From contig NC_014837.1 of NCBI RefSeq assembly GCF_000175935.2, positions 2,170,001-2,234,000 of the forward strand: a DNA stretch of 64,000 bases, written 5' to 3'. Position numbers and translations under genes: made by a program. The notes below the pieces were generated by a model that saw only the letters and a program-made list of their open reading frames with translations, was not told the origin of the DNA and did no database searches. Within the stretch, counting starts at the first letter, position 1; each line of letters opens with the position of its first letter. Shown here piece by piece: positions 35,607-44,890 of the stretch. The stretch comes from Pantoea sp. At-9b (GTDB taxonomy: Bacteria > Pseudomonadota > Gammaproteobacteria > Enterobacterales > Enterobacteriaceae).

Positions 35607-36773
35607 TTACCCTTTGACCCGGCAGAGCGCCTCTGCACCGGCCTGTAATGTCGCATCGTCTTTGGCAAACGACAAACGGATTAATTTATTGTCTGTGCCG
35701 TCCATATAAAACGCCGACAACGGAATGGTTGCCACACCGTGTTCGACGATGAGACGTTTTACCATTTCGCTATCGCTTTCGTCACTGAAATGTCCATAAC
35801 TGGCTAAAACAAAGAAGGAACCGGCGCAAGGCAGCAATTTAAACGGCGAATCCGCCATCAGTGACATCAGGCGATCGCGCTTCTGCTGATAGAACGGCGA
35901 CAGCTGCAAATAGTTTTCCGGCTGTTGCAGATACTGCGCGAATCCAACCTGCATCGGGGTATCCGCGGCGTACATCATAAACTGATGCACTTTGACGATT
36001 TCGGTCATCAGCGCGGCCGGTGCCAGCGCATAGCCGACGCGCCAGCCGGTAACATGGAAAGTCTTACCAAACGAGGAGACGATCACGCTGCGCTGCGCCA
36101 GTTCCGGGTGTGTCGCCATGCCGCAATGAGGACGGCCATCAAACACGATGTGCTCATACACTTCGTCGGACAGCACCACGATATCGGTATTGCGCGTCAG
36201 CTGTGCCAGTTGATCCAGATCCGTCGGGGTTAACACCTGGGCGCTGGGGTTGTGTGGCGTATTGATGATGATCATCCGGGTACGCGGCGTAATGGTGGCG
36301 CGCAGTTCGTCCCAGTTGATGGCAAAATCCGGCACCTGCAATTTCAGGCCAATCGGCGTACCGCCCTGCAAACGCACGACGGGCGCATAGCTGTCAAAAG
36401 CCGGTTCAAAGAAAATCACTTCGTCGCCCGGATGCACTAGCGCGGAGATCGCCATGTAGATACCCTGGCTGGCGCTGCCGGTGATCAGCACTTCACTGCC
36501 CACATCATATTGCTGGCCGTACAGGGTGTGTACTTTCTGTGCCAGCGCTTCTTTCAACGCGGGCAGGCCGGTAAGCGGTGCGTACTGGTTATGCCCTTCG
36601 CGCATGGCGTTACTGACCAGCTCAACCAGTTGCGGGTCGCAAGGAAAATTGGGCGCGCCCTGAGACAGGTTAATGGCTTTGTGTTGCGCCGACAGTTGCC
36701 CGATCACGCTGAAAATGGTGGTGCCAACATCAGGTAATTTTGAAGAAGTCTGAACACTTGATTGGATGGACAT
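35607..36773 (-). CDS. PLP-dependent methionine aminotransferase (YbdL-like)
   Basis: This 388-residue class I aminotransferase resembles E. coli YbdL. NLSQGAPNFPCD, NTPHNPSAQV, LSDEVYEHI and SSFGKTFHVTGWRVGY (PLP lysine K237) are all present. YbdL prefers methionine, histidine and phenylalanine with 2-oxo acids, so a role in methionine salvage or amino-acid breakdown is likely. It heads an operon with a polar amino-acid binding protein. GGAG precedes the ATG. A 20-base palindrome lies upstream, towards a divergent LysR gene. Confidence 0.86.
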   Translation of the reverse strand: MSIQSSVQTSSKLPDVGTTIFSVIGQLSAQHKAINLSQGAPNFPCDPQLVELVSNAMREGHNQYAPLTGLPALKEALAQKVHTLYGQQYDVGSEVLITGSASQGIYMAISALVHPGDEVIFFEPAFDSYAPVVRLQGGTPIGLKLQVPDFAINWDELRATITPRTRMIIINTPHNPSAQVLTPTDLDQLAQLTRNTDIVVLSDEVYEHIVFDGRPHCGMATHPELAQRSVIVSSFGKTFHVTGWRVGYALAPAALMTEIVKVHQFMMYAADTPMQVGFAQYLQQPENYLQLSPFYQQKRDRLMSLMADSPFKLLPCAGSFFVLASYGHFSDESDSEMVKRLIVEHGVATIPLSAFYMDGTDNKLIRLSFAKDDATLQAGAEALCRVKG

Positions 36774-36836
36774 GGTAACTCCGCCTAAAGGATTGCATAA
36801 CCACGTAAGGAAATTAGATTTCTATTCAACGGTCTG

Positions 36837-36856
36837 TCGCTTGAGTCGACAAGCGA
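36837..36856. promoter_or_regulatory. Palindrome between aminotransferase and LysR genes
   Basis: TCGCTTGAGTCGACAAGCGA has perfect seven-base arms around AGTCGA. It lies 46 bp upstream of the LysR ATG and 64 bp from the aminotransferase ATG, a usual position for a LysR operator. Confidence 0.45.
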
Positions 36857-36902
36857 ATTGTTGTCATAATAGCCATGACTTTTAATCATAGCTGAGGCTG
36901 TT

Positions 36903-37784
36903 ATGTCCCGCTCCGCTCTGCCGCTCAACGCGATTCACGCCTTTCTGGTCACGGCGCGCCACCTCAATCTGACGCGCGCTGCTGATGAGCTGTGCATCAC
37001 CCAGGGGGCGGTGAGCCGCAAGATTGCGGCACTGGAGAGCTGGCTGGGGTTTGCGTTATTCGAACGCCATGCCCGTGGGCTGCATCTGACCTCACAAGGC
37101 GCGGCCTTGCTGCCGGAGTTGCAGCAGGGGTTTGCCATGCTGGTGAATGCCACGGAGAAAGCCAGCCGTAGCAATGTGTCGATTCGGCTGAAAGCCCCGA
37201 CCTGCGCGATGCGCTGGCTGGTACCGCGCCTCGTGGCGCTGGAGCAGCAGCGGCCGGAAATCCATGTGGCGCTCACCACCACCCTCGATCATGCCTCGCA
37301 GCTGGACAATTTCGATGCGGCGATTGTCTATGGCAGCGCGCCTGCGGAGGCTATTCCTCTCTTTGATGAACGTCTGACGCCGGTGCTGGCCAGCAGCGTG
37401 CCGCCGCCAACTGACGTGGCTGCGCTGTCGCGTTTTACCTTTCTGCATCCCACCAATGACACGCGCGACTGGCAACTGTGGCTCAATGCGCAGCAGGTCA
37501 GCGTGCCCATGGCGCGTAACCAACACTTTGCCACCATGGATTTGGCGATCAGCGCAGCTATTCAGGGATTTGGTGTCACGGTGGCAGATATATCGTTGGT
37601 GCAGAACGATCTGGCGAATGGCCGCCTGACCGCCCCGTTTGACCACTGCGTCACTACCGGGGCGAGTTACAGCTTGCTACATCGTGCCGAGCGTGATGCG
37701 CCACCGTTCCTGCAGGAACTGGTGGCGTGGCTTTGTCAGCCTCAGAAAGAAACCCATTCGTCTGCGCTGGCCGATTTAGGCTGA
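36903..37784 (+). CDS. LysR-type regulator (GcvA-like)
   Basis: This 293-residue LysR protein opens [41 protein letters not shown], the pattern of the GcvA/AmpR subgroup. [12 protein letters not shown] follows the wing. It is divergent from the aminotransferase/binding-protein operon, with an inverted repeat between, and probably controls it. Its last 43 bases overlap, in antiparallel direction, the end of the chemoreceptor gene. GAGG precedes the ATG. Confidence 0.85.
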   Translation: MSRSALPLNAIHAFLVTARHLNLTRAADELCITQGAVSRKIAALESWLGFALFERHARGLHLTSQGAALLPELQQGFAMLVNATEKASRSNVSIRLKAPTCAMRWLVPRLVALEQQRPEIHVALTTTLDHASQLDNFDAAIVYGSAPAEAIPLFDERLTPVLASSVPPPTDVAALSRFTFLHPTNDTRDWQLWLNAQQVSVPMARNQHFATMDLAISAAIQGFGVTVADISLVQNDLANGRLTAPFDHCVTTGASYSLLHRAERDAPPFLQELVAWLCQPQKETHSSALADLG

Positions 37785-39418
37785 GTCGCAGGCGCGGCAT
37801 TTAACGTCGGACGACGTAACAACGGTGTTGCCGGTGGGGTTGCGGCAGGGGTGACCGCCGCAGCGGGCGCAAGGCGGAATTTCGCCACTGACGCTTGCAG
37901 TTCTTCCGTCTGACGCTCCAGCGCACTGGCCGCCGCCGACACTTCTTCCACCAGCGAGGCGTTCTGCTGCGTAACGCTGTCCATCTCCGTCACCGCCGTG
38001 CCCACTTGCGAAATGCCTTTGCTTTGCTCTTCTGACGCGGATGCGATGTGCTTCATGATTTCATTCACATCCTGCACCGATTTCAGAATGTCGTTCATGG
38101 TATGACCGGCGCTGTTGACCAGATCAGAACCTTTTTCGACACGCTGCACCGAATCCTCAATCAGGGTGGCAATTTCCTTCGCCGCGTTGGCGCTGCGCTG
38201 TGCGAGGTTACGCACCTCACTGGCCACTACCGCGAAGCCCCGGCCCTGTTCACCGGCTCGCGCCGCTTCGACCGCAGCGTTCAGCGCCAGGATATTGGTC
38301 TGGAACGCGATGCTATTGATGACGTTGGTGATTTCGGCAATTTTCTTCGAACTGCCGGAGATCCCGGCCATGGTGGTGACCACTTCGCCCACCAGACGAC
38401 CGCCCTGCTGGGCGGTGCCCGTGGCGGTTTCCGCCAGAGAGCTGGCCTGACGCGCGTTGTCGGCGTTGAATTTCACCGTGGCGGTTAACTGCTCCATGCT
38501 GGCGGCGGTCTGCTCAAGCGCCGAAGCCTGTTCCTCGGTACGCGAAGAGAGATCGTTGTTACCTGCCGAGATTTCTGCCGCACCGCGATAGATATTTTCA
38601 GTACCGCTGCGTATCGCGCTGACCGCTTCACGCAGGCTGTCCTGCATCGCCCGCAGTAACGGCACCAATTTGCCAACACAGTTACGCCCAAATTCCTGCA
38701 CCGGCTGGCTGAGATCGCCCTGCGCGATAATCGCAAAGTGATCGCGAATGCGATCCAGCGGCTTCACCAGCATGGCGACCAGGTAGCGGTCAGTAAACAG
38801 CAGAATCAGCAGACCCACTACCACCGCCGTCAGAATGATCACCTTAGTGACATTGGTCAGTTTGTCCACGGTGACACGCGTATCGTCCAGCTTGATCCCT
38901 GCCGCCTGGTTAAAACTCTCTGCACTGGCACCGAACGCACGGCTCAGGGCCGGCGTCACGTTATTGGCCTGGGCGCGGTAAGCCTCAAGCGTCCCTTGTT
39001 GTGCCAGCGAGACCTGGGGCGCAATGCCTTCATCCAGCAGTTTTTGCCAGTTGGTAATCACGTTGTTGGCGGTGTCAGCATCCATCGGTCCGGGTGCCAT
39101 CGCTTTAAACTGTTCCAACTGCTGCTTCATGCTGTCCAGCGCCTGCTGTACGGAAGCAAAAGCATCAGCAGGCAGCGCAGTGCCCGCCGCACGCATCTCC
39201 ATCACGCGAGAAAGACGTGTCACCACGCGAAAATATTGATCGTTACCTTTACTGAGTACCGTCATCTGATTCACCAGCAGACGATCAACCTCGTTCCCCT
39301 CACCCAGAGCATTGAGGGAATGGACGCTAAATAAGCCGACGGCGCACCACAACAGGCAAAACAGCCCGAGAATGGTCAGCATGACGGCGCGAATAGTAAA
39401 ATTTTTTAAGATACCCAT
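37742..39418 (-). CDS. Methyl-accepting chemotaxis protein (Tar/Tsr class)
   Basis: This 558-residue chemoreceptor has a membrane helix at about 10-32, a TarH-like periplasmic four-helix domain to about 192, a second helix at about 193-209, a HAMP segment, and a methylation/signalling coiled coil whose tip contains [20 protein letters not shown]. The C-terminal EWVSF resembles the NWETF tether that recruits CheR and CheB. The ligand is not predictable. A FliA-type promoter lies upstream. The 3' end overlaps the converging LysR gene by 43 bases. Confidence 0.92.
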   Translation of the reverse strand: MGILKNFTIRAVMLTILGLFCLLWCAVGLFSVHSLNALGEGNEVDRLLVNQMTVLSKGNDQYFRVVTRLSRVMEMRAAGTALPADAFASVQQALDSMKQQLEQFKAMAPGPMDADTANNVITNWQKLLDEGIAPQVSLAQQGTLEAYRAQANNVTPALSRAFGASAESFNQAAGIKLDDTRVTVDKLTNVTKVIILTAVVVGLLILLFTDRYLVAMLVKPLDRIRDHFAIIAQGDLSQPVQEFGRNCVGKLVPLLRAMQDSLREAVSAIRSGTENIYRGAAEISAGNNDLSSRTEEQASALEQTAASMEQLTATVKFNADNARQASSLAETATGTAQQGGRLVGEVVTTMAGISGSSKKIAEITNVINSIAFQTNILALNAAVEAARAGEQGRGFAVVASEVRNLAQRSANAAKEIATLIEDSVQRVEKGSDLVNSAGHTMNDILKSVQDVNEIMKHIASASEEQSKGISQVGTAVTEMDSVTQQNASLVEEVSAAASALERQTEELQASVAKFRLAPAAAVTPAATPPATPLLRRPTLNAAPATQPKSASADEWVSF

Positions 39419-39475
39419 ACGAAATCCCTTGATGTGAACCGCAATGGAGGCCCGATAAAATCGGGCATATTGCGT

Positions 39476-39502
39476 TTATCGGCAGTGGATTCAGAAAATG
39501 TA
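39476..39502 (-). promoter_or_regulatory. Sigma-28 (FliA) promoter of the chemoreceptor gene
   Basis: On the minus strand TACA is followed after 15 bases by GCCGATAA. The FliA consensus is TAAA-N15-GCCGATAA, so only one base differs. Transcription would start near 39469, about 50 bases before the ATG. A perfect GCCCGAT/ATCGGGC hairpin at 39450-39466 would lie in the leader. Confidence 0.7.
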
Positions 39503-39631
39503 CCGCTTTCGTAAGCTAATTAATTGCTGGTTCGTTCGCTTGAGGGAAAGGATTGTCTGAATGAAATCAGAGGGATGCAGGGAAATTTGTTTTAAAAAAA
39601 CGTTTGCAAAATTTAACCATTAGCCAGTGAA

Positions 39632-41149
39632 CTAAAGTTTCACCATGCTGCGCATCATCAGGCGGAACAAACGTAACCGTCCGCGCATAAAACGCGGCTG
39701 CAAGCGGAGCGGTTTTTCCGCGTCACCGCCAAACATCAGGGTGATATCGTTATCCGCACGCCACACTGGCCAGTCAATCTCCCCGTGCAGTTGATAGCTG
39801 AATTCCGTCGCATCACGGGCAAAGGTCACCCACAGGGTGCTTATCTGCGCCGCCATCGCGTAATCCGCGGCGCTATAACCCCGACCCGCAGGTAACGCTT
39901 GCGACTCTAACGTATTGAAGACGTAGGGGATTTCGTTGCCGTGCCAGGCACCGTGCGGATAGAGATCGCGCGCCTGTTCAGACACGTAATCAAACCAGTA
40001 GCGCCAGCCGGGCATGCCGATATTGTGTTGCGCTTTGACAATCAATAACGGCATCACTGAGAAGGCCATATCGCGCGCCACCGCGCGGCCCAGCACGGCA
40101 TCGTCGTGAATGTCGTAGATCCATTTGATCAGTTGATAACTGAGGCGATTTTTGCGCCGCAACTGTTGCAGCACCTGCGTGGCATCGACGCCAAAAAAAT
40201 CGAGCACGCTGGCCTCATCGCTGTTGCTGCCAATCATTAAGGGAACCCGATGCTGTTTGCCCGCCATAAAGGTTGCCAGCATCGGGTCTGGCAGGACGAT
40301 ATCGCCGCTGACAGGCACCGGACCGAGTGCCAGCGGACGTTGCAGCGGCCAGAACGCCTCCGCCGGTAACGCGCGTAGCTGGCTGGCGCTGGCATCCGCC
40401 GCCAGGCCAAAATGCGCAGCCACCTGTAACCCCACCTGCTGCGCTTCCGCGCGTGGGGTATCGGGCAGGCTGTAGGCACTCTGGACAATCCCTTTGTGAA
40501 ATAAACCTTCCGCCAGCGGAGAGCAGCACAGCGACAGCACGCTACGCGCACCAGACGATTCGCCAAACAGCGTGATATTGCGCCGATCGCCGCCAAATGC
40601 CGGGATATTACGTTGTACCCATTGCAGCGCCGCGATCTGATCGAGTAGCGCAAAATTGTTCACCACGTTGCCCGCAGCATATTCCGCATCCAGCACCGGA
40701 TGCGCAAAAAAGCCAAAATGGCCGAGCCGGTAGTTGATCGTTACCACCACCACGCCTTGCGCCGCCAGCGCTTTGCCGCGATAAGGGTCCAGACTGCCTG
40801 CGCCGATGCTGAATCCCCCTCCGTGCAGCCAAACCATGACCGGCAGCGGACGTGACGGTTCAATATCTGGCGTCCAGACATTGAGATAGAGACAATCTTC
40901 GCTGAAATGACCGGGATCACCGCCACCGGCAAGCAGACAATAGTCCCGATTTTGCCAGCTGGCTGGCCCCCATGCCGTAGCGTCACGTTCGCCCTGCCAG
41001 GGTTGCAGCGCCTGTGGTGGTCGCCAACGCAATGCGCCCACGGGTGGCGCCGCATAGGGTATGCCTTTGAAGACAAACAGCTCATCATCCATTGAGCCTC
41101 TGAGTTCTCCTTCCGCAGTCACGATCCTCAGACGTCGTTGGTTTTTCAT
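39632..41149 (-). CDS. Type-B carboxylesterase
   Basis: This protein of about 505 residues belongs to the alpha/beta-hydrolase carboxylesterase/PnbA family. The oxyanion HGGGFSIG, the nucleophile FGESSGARS, the acidic residue region GSNSDEASVL and the histidine region HGNEIPYVFN occur in the right order. No signal peptide is seen, so it is probably cytosolic. I choose ATG 41149 (AGGGA seven bases before); ATGs at 41167 and 41170 are also possible. It stands alone between the chemoreceptor gene and doxX. The natural ester is unknown. Confidence 0.85.
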   Translation of the reverse strand: MKNQRRLRIVTAEGELRGSMDDELFVFKGIPYAAPPVGALRWRPPQALQPWQGERDATAWGPASWQNRDYCLLAGGGDPGHFSEDCLYLNVWTPDIEPSRPLPVMVWLHGGGFSIGAGSLDPYRGKALAAQGVVVVTINYRLGHFGFFAHPVLDAEYAAGNVVNNFALLDQIAALQWVQRNIPAFGGDRRNITLFGESSGARSVLSLCCSPLAEGLFHKGIVQSAYSLPDTPRAEAQQVGLQVAAHFGLAADASASQLRALPAEAFWPLQRPLALGPVPVSGDIVLPDPMLATFMAGKQHRVPLMIGSNSDEASVLDFFGVDATQVLQQLRRKNRLSYQLIKWIYDIHDDAVLGRAVARDMAFSVMPLLIVKAQHNIGMPGWRYWFDYVSEQARDLYPHGAWHGNEIPYVFNTLESQALPAGRGYSAADYAMAAQISTLWVTFARDATEFSYQLHGEIDWPVWRADNDITLMFGGDAEKPLRLQPRFMRGRLRLFRLMMRSMVKL

Positions 41150-41340
41150 TTCGGCTTCCCTGATCATCATCTCTCTATTATTTGCAGGACCGGGGCGAAT
41201 GTCCATGTCGCTCAGGAATTTGCAGATAAAGCCGAAATATCACGCGAAAAGCTGAACATCTCGTTCAAATTTTTTGGCTGGTAAACGTTTGCCCGTCTAC
41301 ATTAAGGTTACACGTTAACCTGGCGAGACGGAGAAGCGCG

Positions 41341-41775
41341 ATGTTTGGTGGAATTAACCAACTGTTTACCCGGATGTGTGATCACCCGGATTTCGCTAAG
41401 CTGCTGCTCCGCCTGACATTTGGCGGTTTGCTGTTGTTTCACGGCGAATTTAAAGTGGTCCACGGTGTGGCGTGGATTGAGCATCTGCTCACCGTCAGAG
41501 GCATGCCCGGTTTCATCGCTTACGGTGCTTACATCGGGGAAATTTTGGCACCCGTTATGATGATCGTTGGCTTAATGACGCGTCCTGCGGCGTTCATTAT
41601 TGTGATCAACATGATTGTCGCCACGCTATTGGTAAAAATGGGTGTTGTCTGGCATCTGACGGATGTGGGTGCGTGGTCCCTGGAGACGGAAGCCCTTTAC
41701 ACGCTTGGTGCACTCGCCATTATGTTTTTGGGTGCCGGGAAATATACGCTGGTGCGTAATCCGCGCCTGCAATAA
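41341..41775 (+). CDS. DoxX-family inner-membrane protein
   Basis: This 144-residue protein has four predicted membrane helices. LLLRLTFGGLLLFHGEFKVVHG and the GEILAPVMMIVGLMTRPAA segment are typical of DoxX/YqjF-like proteins. The family has been linked to quinone or thiosulfate oxidation in archaea and to redox stress, but no firm function is known in enterobacteria. GGAG precedes the ATG. A strong terminator follows. Confidence 0.88.
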   Translation: MFGGINQLFTRMCDHPDFAKLLLRLTFGGLLLFHGEFKVVHGVAWIEHLLTVRGMPGFIAYGAYIGEILAPVMMIVGLMTRPAAFIIVINMIVATLLVKMGVVWHLTDVGAWSLETEALYTLGALAIMFLGAGKYTLVRNPRLQ

Positions 41776-41783
41776 TAAAAGCC

Positions 41784-41810
41784 AGCCGGTCTGCCAGCGG
41801 CAGACCGGCT
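41784..41810. terminator. Bidirectional terminator between doxX and ydcJ
   Basis: AGCCGGTCTGCC and GGCAGACCGGCT form a perfect twelve-base-pair stem with a three-base loop, flanked by an A run on the left and five T on the right. Confidence 0.92.
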
Positions 41811-41817
41811 TTTTACC

Positions 41818-43155
41818 TCAGGCCAAACCGCAACGTGCCAGACTGCGCTGTTGCATCTGCTGATACAACGCCATCTCATCCTGTACCACCGCGCCCAGCG
41901 CCGTTTCGAACGCCGTCCGGCTGGCATGACCGGCTCCGCGAACCTGGGCGGTATCGCCCAGATTGGACTGGAAAATGCCCGCCGCGCTCACCGGCAAAAA
42001 ATCCTCGTAGGTGATCGGTTCTGCCACCAGGCGACCTTCGGCCATCAACTGCTCCATACTCTCTTCAGCATTAGGCGGTGACTGGATACCCTTGTCGGTG
42101 AGCCGATAGCTGAACCACGCCAGTTGCTCACGCCGCAGGCTGAGTTCATCGTCAGGAAAGGCGCGAAACACCTCCGCCAGATGTTGCTGATGCTGCTGGT
42201 TGTCCTTACCGGTGCCCGCCTCTGCCAGCAATTTATCGTACAGCGCGCGTCCTTTCGGCGTGAGCGCCACGCCGCGCTGTTCGATTTCGCCAAAGCGGGC
42301 GGTATGGGTGCCCTGAAAACCATCGCGGAAATGCACCGGCTCTTCCAGCGCTTTAAAACTGGTCTGGCGCAGCAGGATCGGCACCTGGCGTTGCGGTGGG
42401 CCTTCAATCAGGGTTTTGGGATCGATGCCGCGCGTGGGCATCAGCGCCTGCACCCGGTCAATATCCAGCGTGCGCGGTGTCAGGTGATTGATATGACAAC
42501 CACGGAAGCAGACGACATCCGCAATCAGCCGATGCTGATGACTGAGCGCCAGGTAGGTGGCGCTGTCGACCGTGGTATTGGCGTGCCAGCGGAAAGTTTC
42601 CAGCGCTTCTTTAACAAACTGCGCGGCGTCCGCCGCGTTAAGACCGCCCTGCTGCTGATGTTGTGCAATCAACGCCCGGCAGCGTGGCGTAAAGATATCG
42701 CGCTCAGCCAGAATGGCCGCTGCTTTCGCCCGCAATGTCTCATCATTGATTAACTCCAGCCGCAACAGCGAGGTGAATACGCGGAACGGGTTACGTCGCA
42801 GTGCGCTGTCACTCACCGGTCGAAACGCGGTGGAATGAACGGGCACACCAGCCTGTGACAAGTCGTAGTACCCCACCGGATACATACCCATCACCGCAAA
42901 CATCTGGCGCAACATACTTAACTCTGCTGCGGTGCCCACGCGAATCGCGCCGTGACGCTCGACACTCAGGCGGCCTAGTTCATCCGCCGCCGCCAGGCGG
43001 TTTTTCAGATCAGGATTGGCTTCCAGCACGCGTTCATTCACGGCGCTGACCAGTTGGGTCAGCACACCGTACTGTGGCACTTCCTGCTGATACATCGCCG
43101 ACATGGCCTGGGAAAACAGCGTGCGGATAGCATCGCTGGTGAGGAAATTGTCCAT
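41818..43155 (-). CDS. ydcJ: 2-oxoadipate dioxygenase/decarboxylase family protein YdcJ
   Basis: This 445-residue DUF1338 (VOC-fold) protein matches E. coli YdcJ throughout. The Pseudomonas putida homologue HglS converts 2-oxoadipate to D-2-hydroxyglutarate using Fe(II) bound by H70, H226 and E294; here H68, H224 and E292 occupy those places with a constant shift of two. HSTAFRP near 107 is the substrate arginine region. The ATG at 43155 (MDNFLTSDAIR) is chosen because AAGG is eight bases upstream and E. coli starts there. It lies 88 bp downstream of an aromatic-acid-type transporter gene on the same strand. Confidence 0.92.
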   Translation of the reverse strand: MDNFLTSDAIRTLFSQAMSAMYQQEVPQYGVLTQLVSAVNERVLEANPDLKNRLAAADELGRLSVERHGAIRVGTAAELSMLRQMFAVMGMYPVGYYDLSQAGVPVHSTAFRPVSDSALRRNPFRVFTSLLRLELINDETLRAKAAAILAERDIFTPRCRALIAQHQQQGGLNAADAAQFVKEALETFRWHANTTVDSATYLALSHQHRLIADVVCFRGCHINHLTPRTLDIDRVQALMPTRGIDPKTLIEGPPQRQVPILLRQTSFKALEEPVHFRDGFQGTHTARFGEIEQRGVALTPKGRALYDKLLAEAGTGKDNQQHQQHLAEVFRAFPDDELSLRREQLAWFSYRLTDKGIQSPPNAEESMEQLMAEGRLVAEPITYEDFLPVSAAGIFQSNLGDTAQVRGAGHASRTAFETALGAVVQDEMALYQQMQQRSLARCGLA

Positions 43156-43243
43156 CGTCATCACCTTGGGCTAAGGGGGTGATGCTAATGTAGATCAACC
43201 CTTTAGCGCCGGGTAACAATTTCCTCGAAGTGTGATCGCGCTG

Positions 43244-44602
43244 TCACTCGCCCGCCGCTCGCGGATCACCAAAGCGACATTTCAGCAACAGCATCACGGT
43301 GGTCAGCACCGCTGGCAGTGCCAGCATCAGGAAGATATGGCTGAATGACCAGCCGAGGGAAAGCAGCTCCGCGCCGATAAAGGCACTGAGGATCGCCCCG
43401 ACCCGCCCCACGCCATGCATCCAACTGGAACCCGTCGCGCGGGCATGCGTAGGATAATAGCTGGCGGAGAGCGCATTCATTCCGGTGTTGGCACCGTTAA
43501 AACAAAAACCGCTACAAAAGGCGATGGCGCTCATCAGGTCAACCCGCGCCGGAGAGAAACCCATGCCGACAATGGCGATGCCGCCACAGAAGTAGATCAC
43601 CGCCAGCGCCAGGTTTGCGTTAACACGGTCCATCAGCCAACCGGTAAACAGCGAGCCGAGGGTACCTCCCGCCTGATACATCGCAGTGATGATCGCGGCT
43701 GCGGTCACTGACATGCCAAGGGTACGGACCAGCGATGGCAACCAGCTACCGACCAGGTAGACCAGGAACAGCGCCATAAAGTAACCGCCCCATAGCATCA
43801 GGCTGCCAAACAAATAACGGCGTGAGAGGACGGTGGCAATCGCGCCAGCACGCACGGTGGTGGGTTCAACGCTGTGGAAATGGCTGTTGGCCTGCACCGC
43901 ACCCGGCAACATGCGGTCGAGAATGGCGTGGATACGTGCCGCCGGTGCCTGGCGGCTGATGAGAAAACGTACCGATTCAGGCAGGCCGCGCAGCAGAAAA
44001 GGCAATACCACCAGCGGTAGCATTCCCCCCAACAACATCACCGAATGCCAGTCATAACGCGGCAGTAACCAGGAAGCGGCAAAACCACCGGAGGCCGCGC
44101 CAAAGGTAAAACCGCAGAACACCACAGTAATAATGAAAGAGCGGCGGCGTTCCGGCGCATATTCCGCCACCAGGGTGCCGACGTTCGGCATCGCTGCACC
44201 TAATCCCAGCCCGGTGAGGAAACGGAACAACATCATCTGTTCGATGTTTTGCGCCATCGCCGTGGCCAGCGTCCACAAGCCAAAGAACAGGACGCTAAGC
44301 AGGATCATCACGCGACGGCCATAGCGATCCGCCAGCGGCCCGGCGAACACCGCGCCCAGCGCCAGTCCAATCAAGGCCGCACTGATCACCATACCGAGTT
44401 GATGATTGCTGACACCCCAGGCCGCGCGCAGCGTTGGCGCGATAAACCCCATCAGCGCAATGTCCATGCCGTCCAGTGCTACCACAATGAAACAGAGCGC
44501 AATTAAGCGCTTTTGCCAGCTGCTCAGCGCGCTCTGATTAATCAGCTGGCGTACATCTACTGCTTCAACGCTGGTCACGGCCGAACTCCTGCTTTTAAAC
44601 AT
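43244..44602 (-). CDS. AAHS-family aromatic/organic acid:H+ symporter
   Basis: This 452-residue, twelve-helix MFS protein fits the aromatic acid:H+ symporter family (PcaK, BenK, MhpT). VVALDGMDIALMGFIAPTL in the first helix carries the family's DGxD motif, and GPLADRYGRRVM is motif A. It should import an aromatic or related carboxylic acid. It is the first gene of a likely operon with ydcJ and is divergent from a PcaQ-like LysR gene. The substrate is unknown. Confidence 0.87.
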   Translation of the reverse strand: MFKSRSSAVTSVEAVDVRQLINQSALSSWQKRLIALCFIVVALDGMDIALMGFIAPTLRAAWGVSNHQLGMVISAALIGLALGAVFAGPLADRYGRRVMILLSVLFFGLWTLATAMAQNIEQMMLFRFLTGLGLGAAMPNVGTLVAEYAPERRRSFIITVVFCGFTFGAASGGFAASWLLPRYDWHSVMLLGGMLPLVVLPFLLRGLPESVRFLISRQAPAARIHAILDRMLPGAVQANSHFHSVEPTTVRAGAIATVLSRRYLFGSLMLWGGYFMALFLVYLVGSWLPSLVRTLGMSVTAAAIITAMYQAGGTLGSLFTGWLMDRVNANLALAVIYFCGGIAIVGMGFSPARVDLMSAIAFCSGFCFNGANTGMNALSASYYPTHARATGSSWMHGVGRVGAILSAFIGAELLSLGWSFSHIFLMLALPAVLTTVMLLLKCRFGDPRAAGE

Positions 44603-44638
44603 CAGTTTTGGTAAAAAAAACGGCGCTTATGATAGCTC

Positions 44639-44721
44639 ATTGTTAACAATAACGGGCAGGATTTTTGGATGTAACTGAGAATTATTCAGGATTTGCCCTC
44701 TTAACCCTCTGAAATTTCAGA
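44639..44721. promoter_or_regulatory. Two perfect palindromes in the AAHS/LysR divergent region
   Basis: ATTGTTAACAAT at 44639-44650 and TCTGAAATTTCAGA at 44708-44721 are perfect inverted repeats in a 288-bp gap between the transporter and LysR genes. The second has the size of a LysR recognition site. Which protein binds is unknown. The rest of the gap is A+T-rich and shows no gene. Confidence 0.4.
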
Positions 44722-44890
44722 AGCTGGCAACCACTCAACCAGATGAATATTCGGGATTTATTGTGATAACAGCAGCTTATGCGTTTGCCAAATAGCAAGC
44801 TAATATTGTTAATATAATTTTGCAGGTAAGTTAACAAAATTTCGTTTTGCCAGTTGCCTGCAACCCGGAGATCTCATTAAGTGTGAGGTT

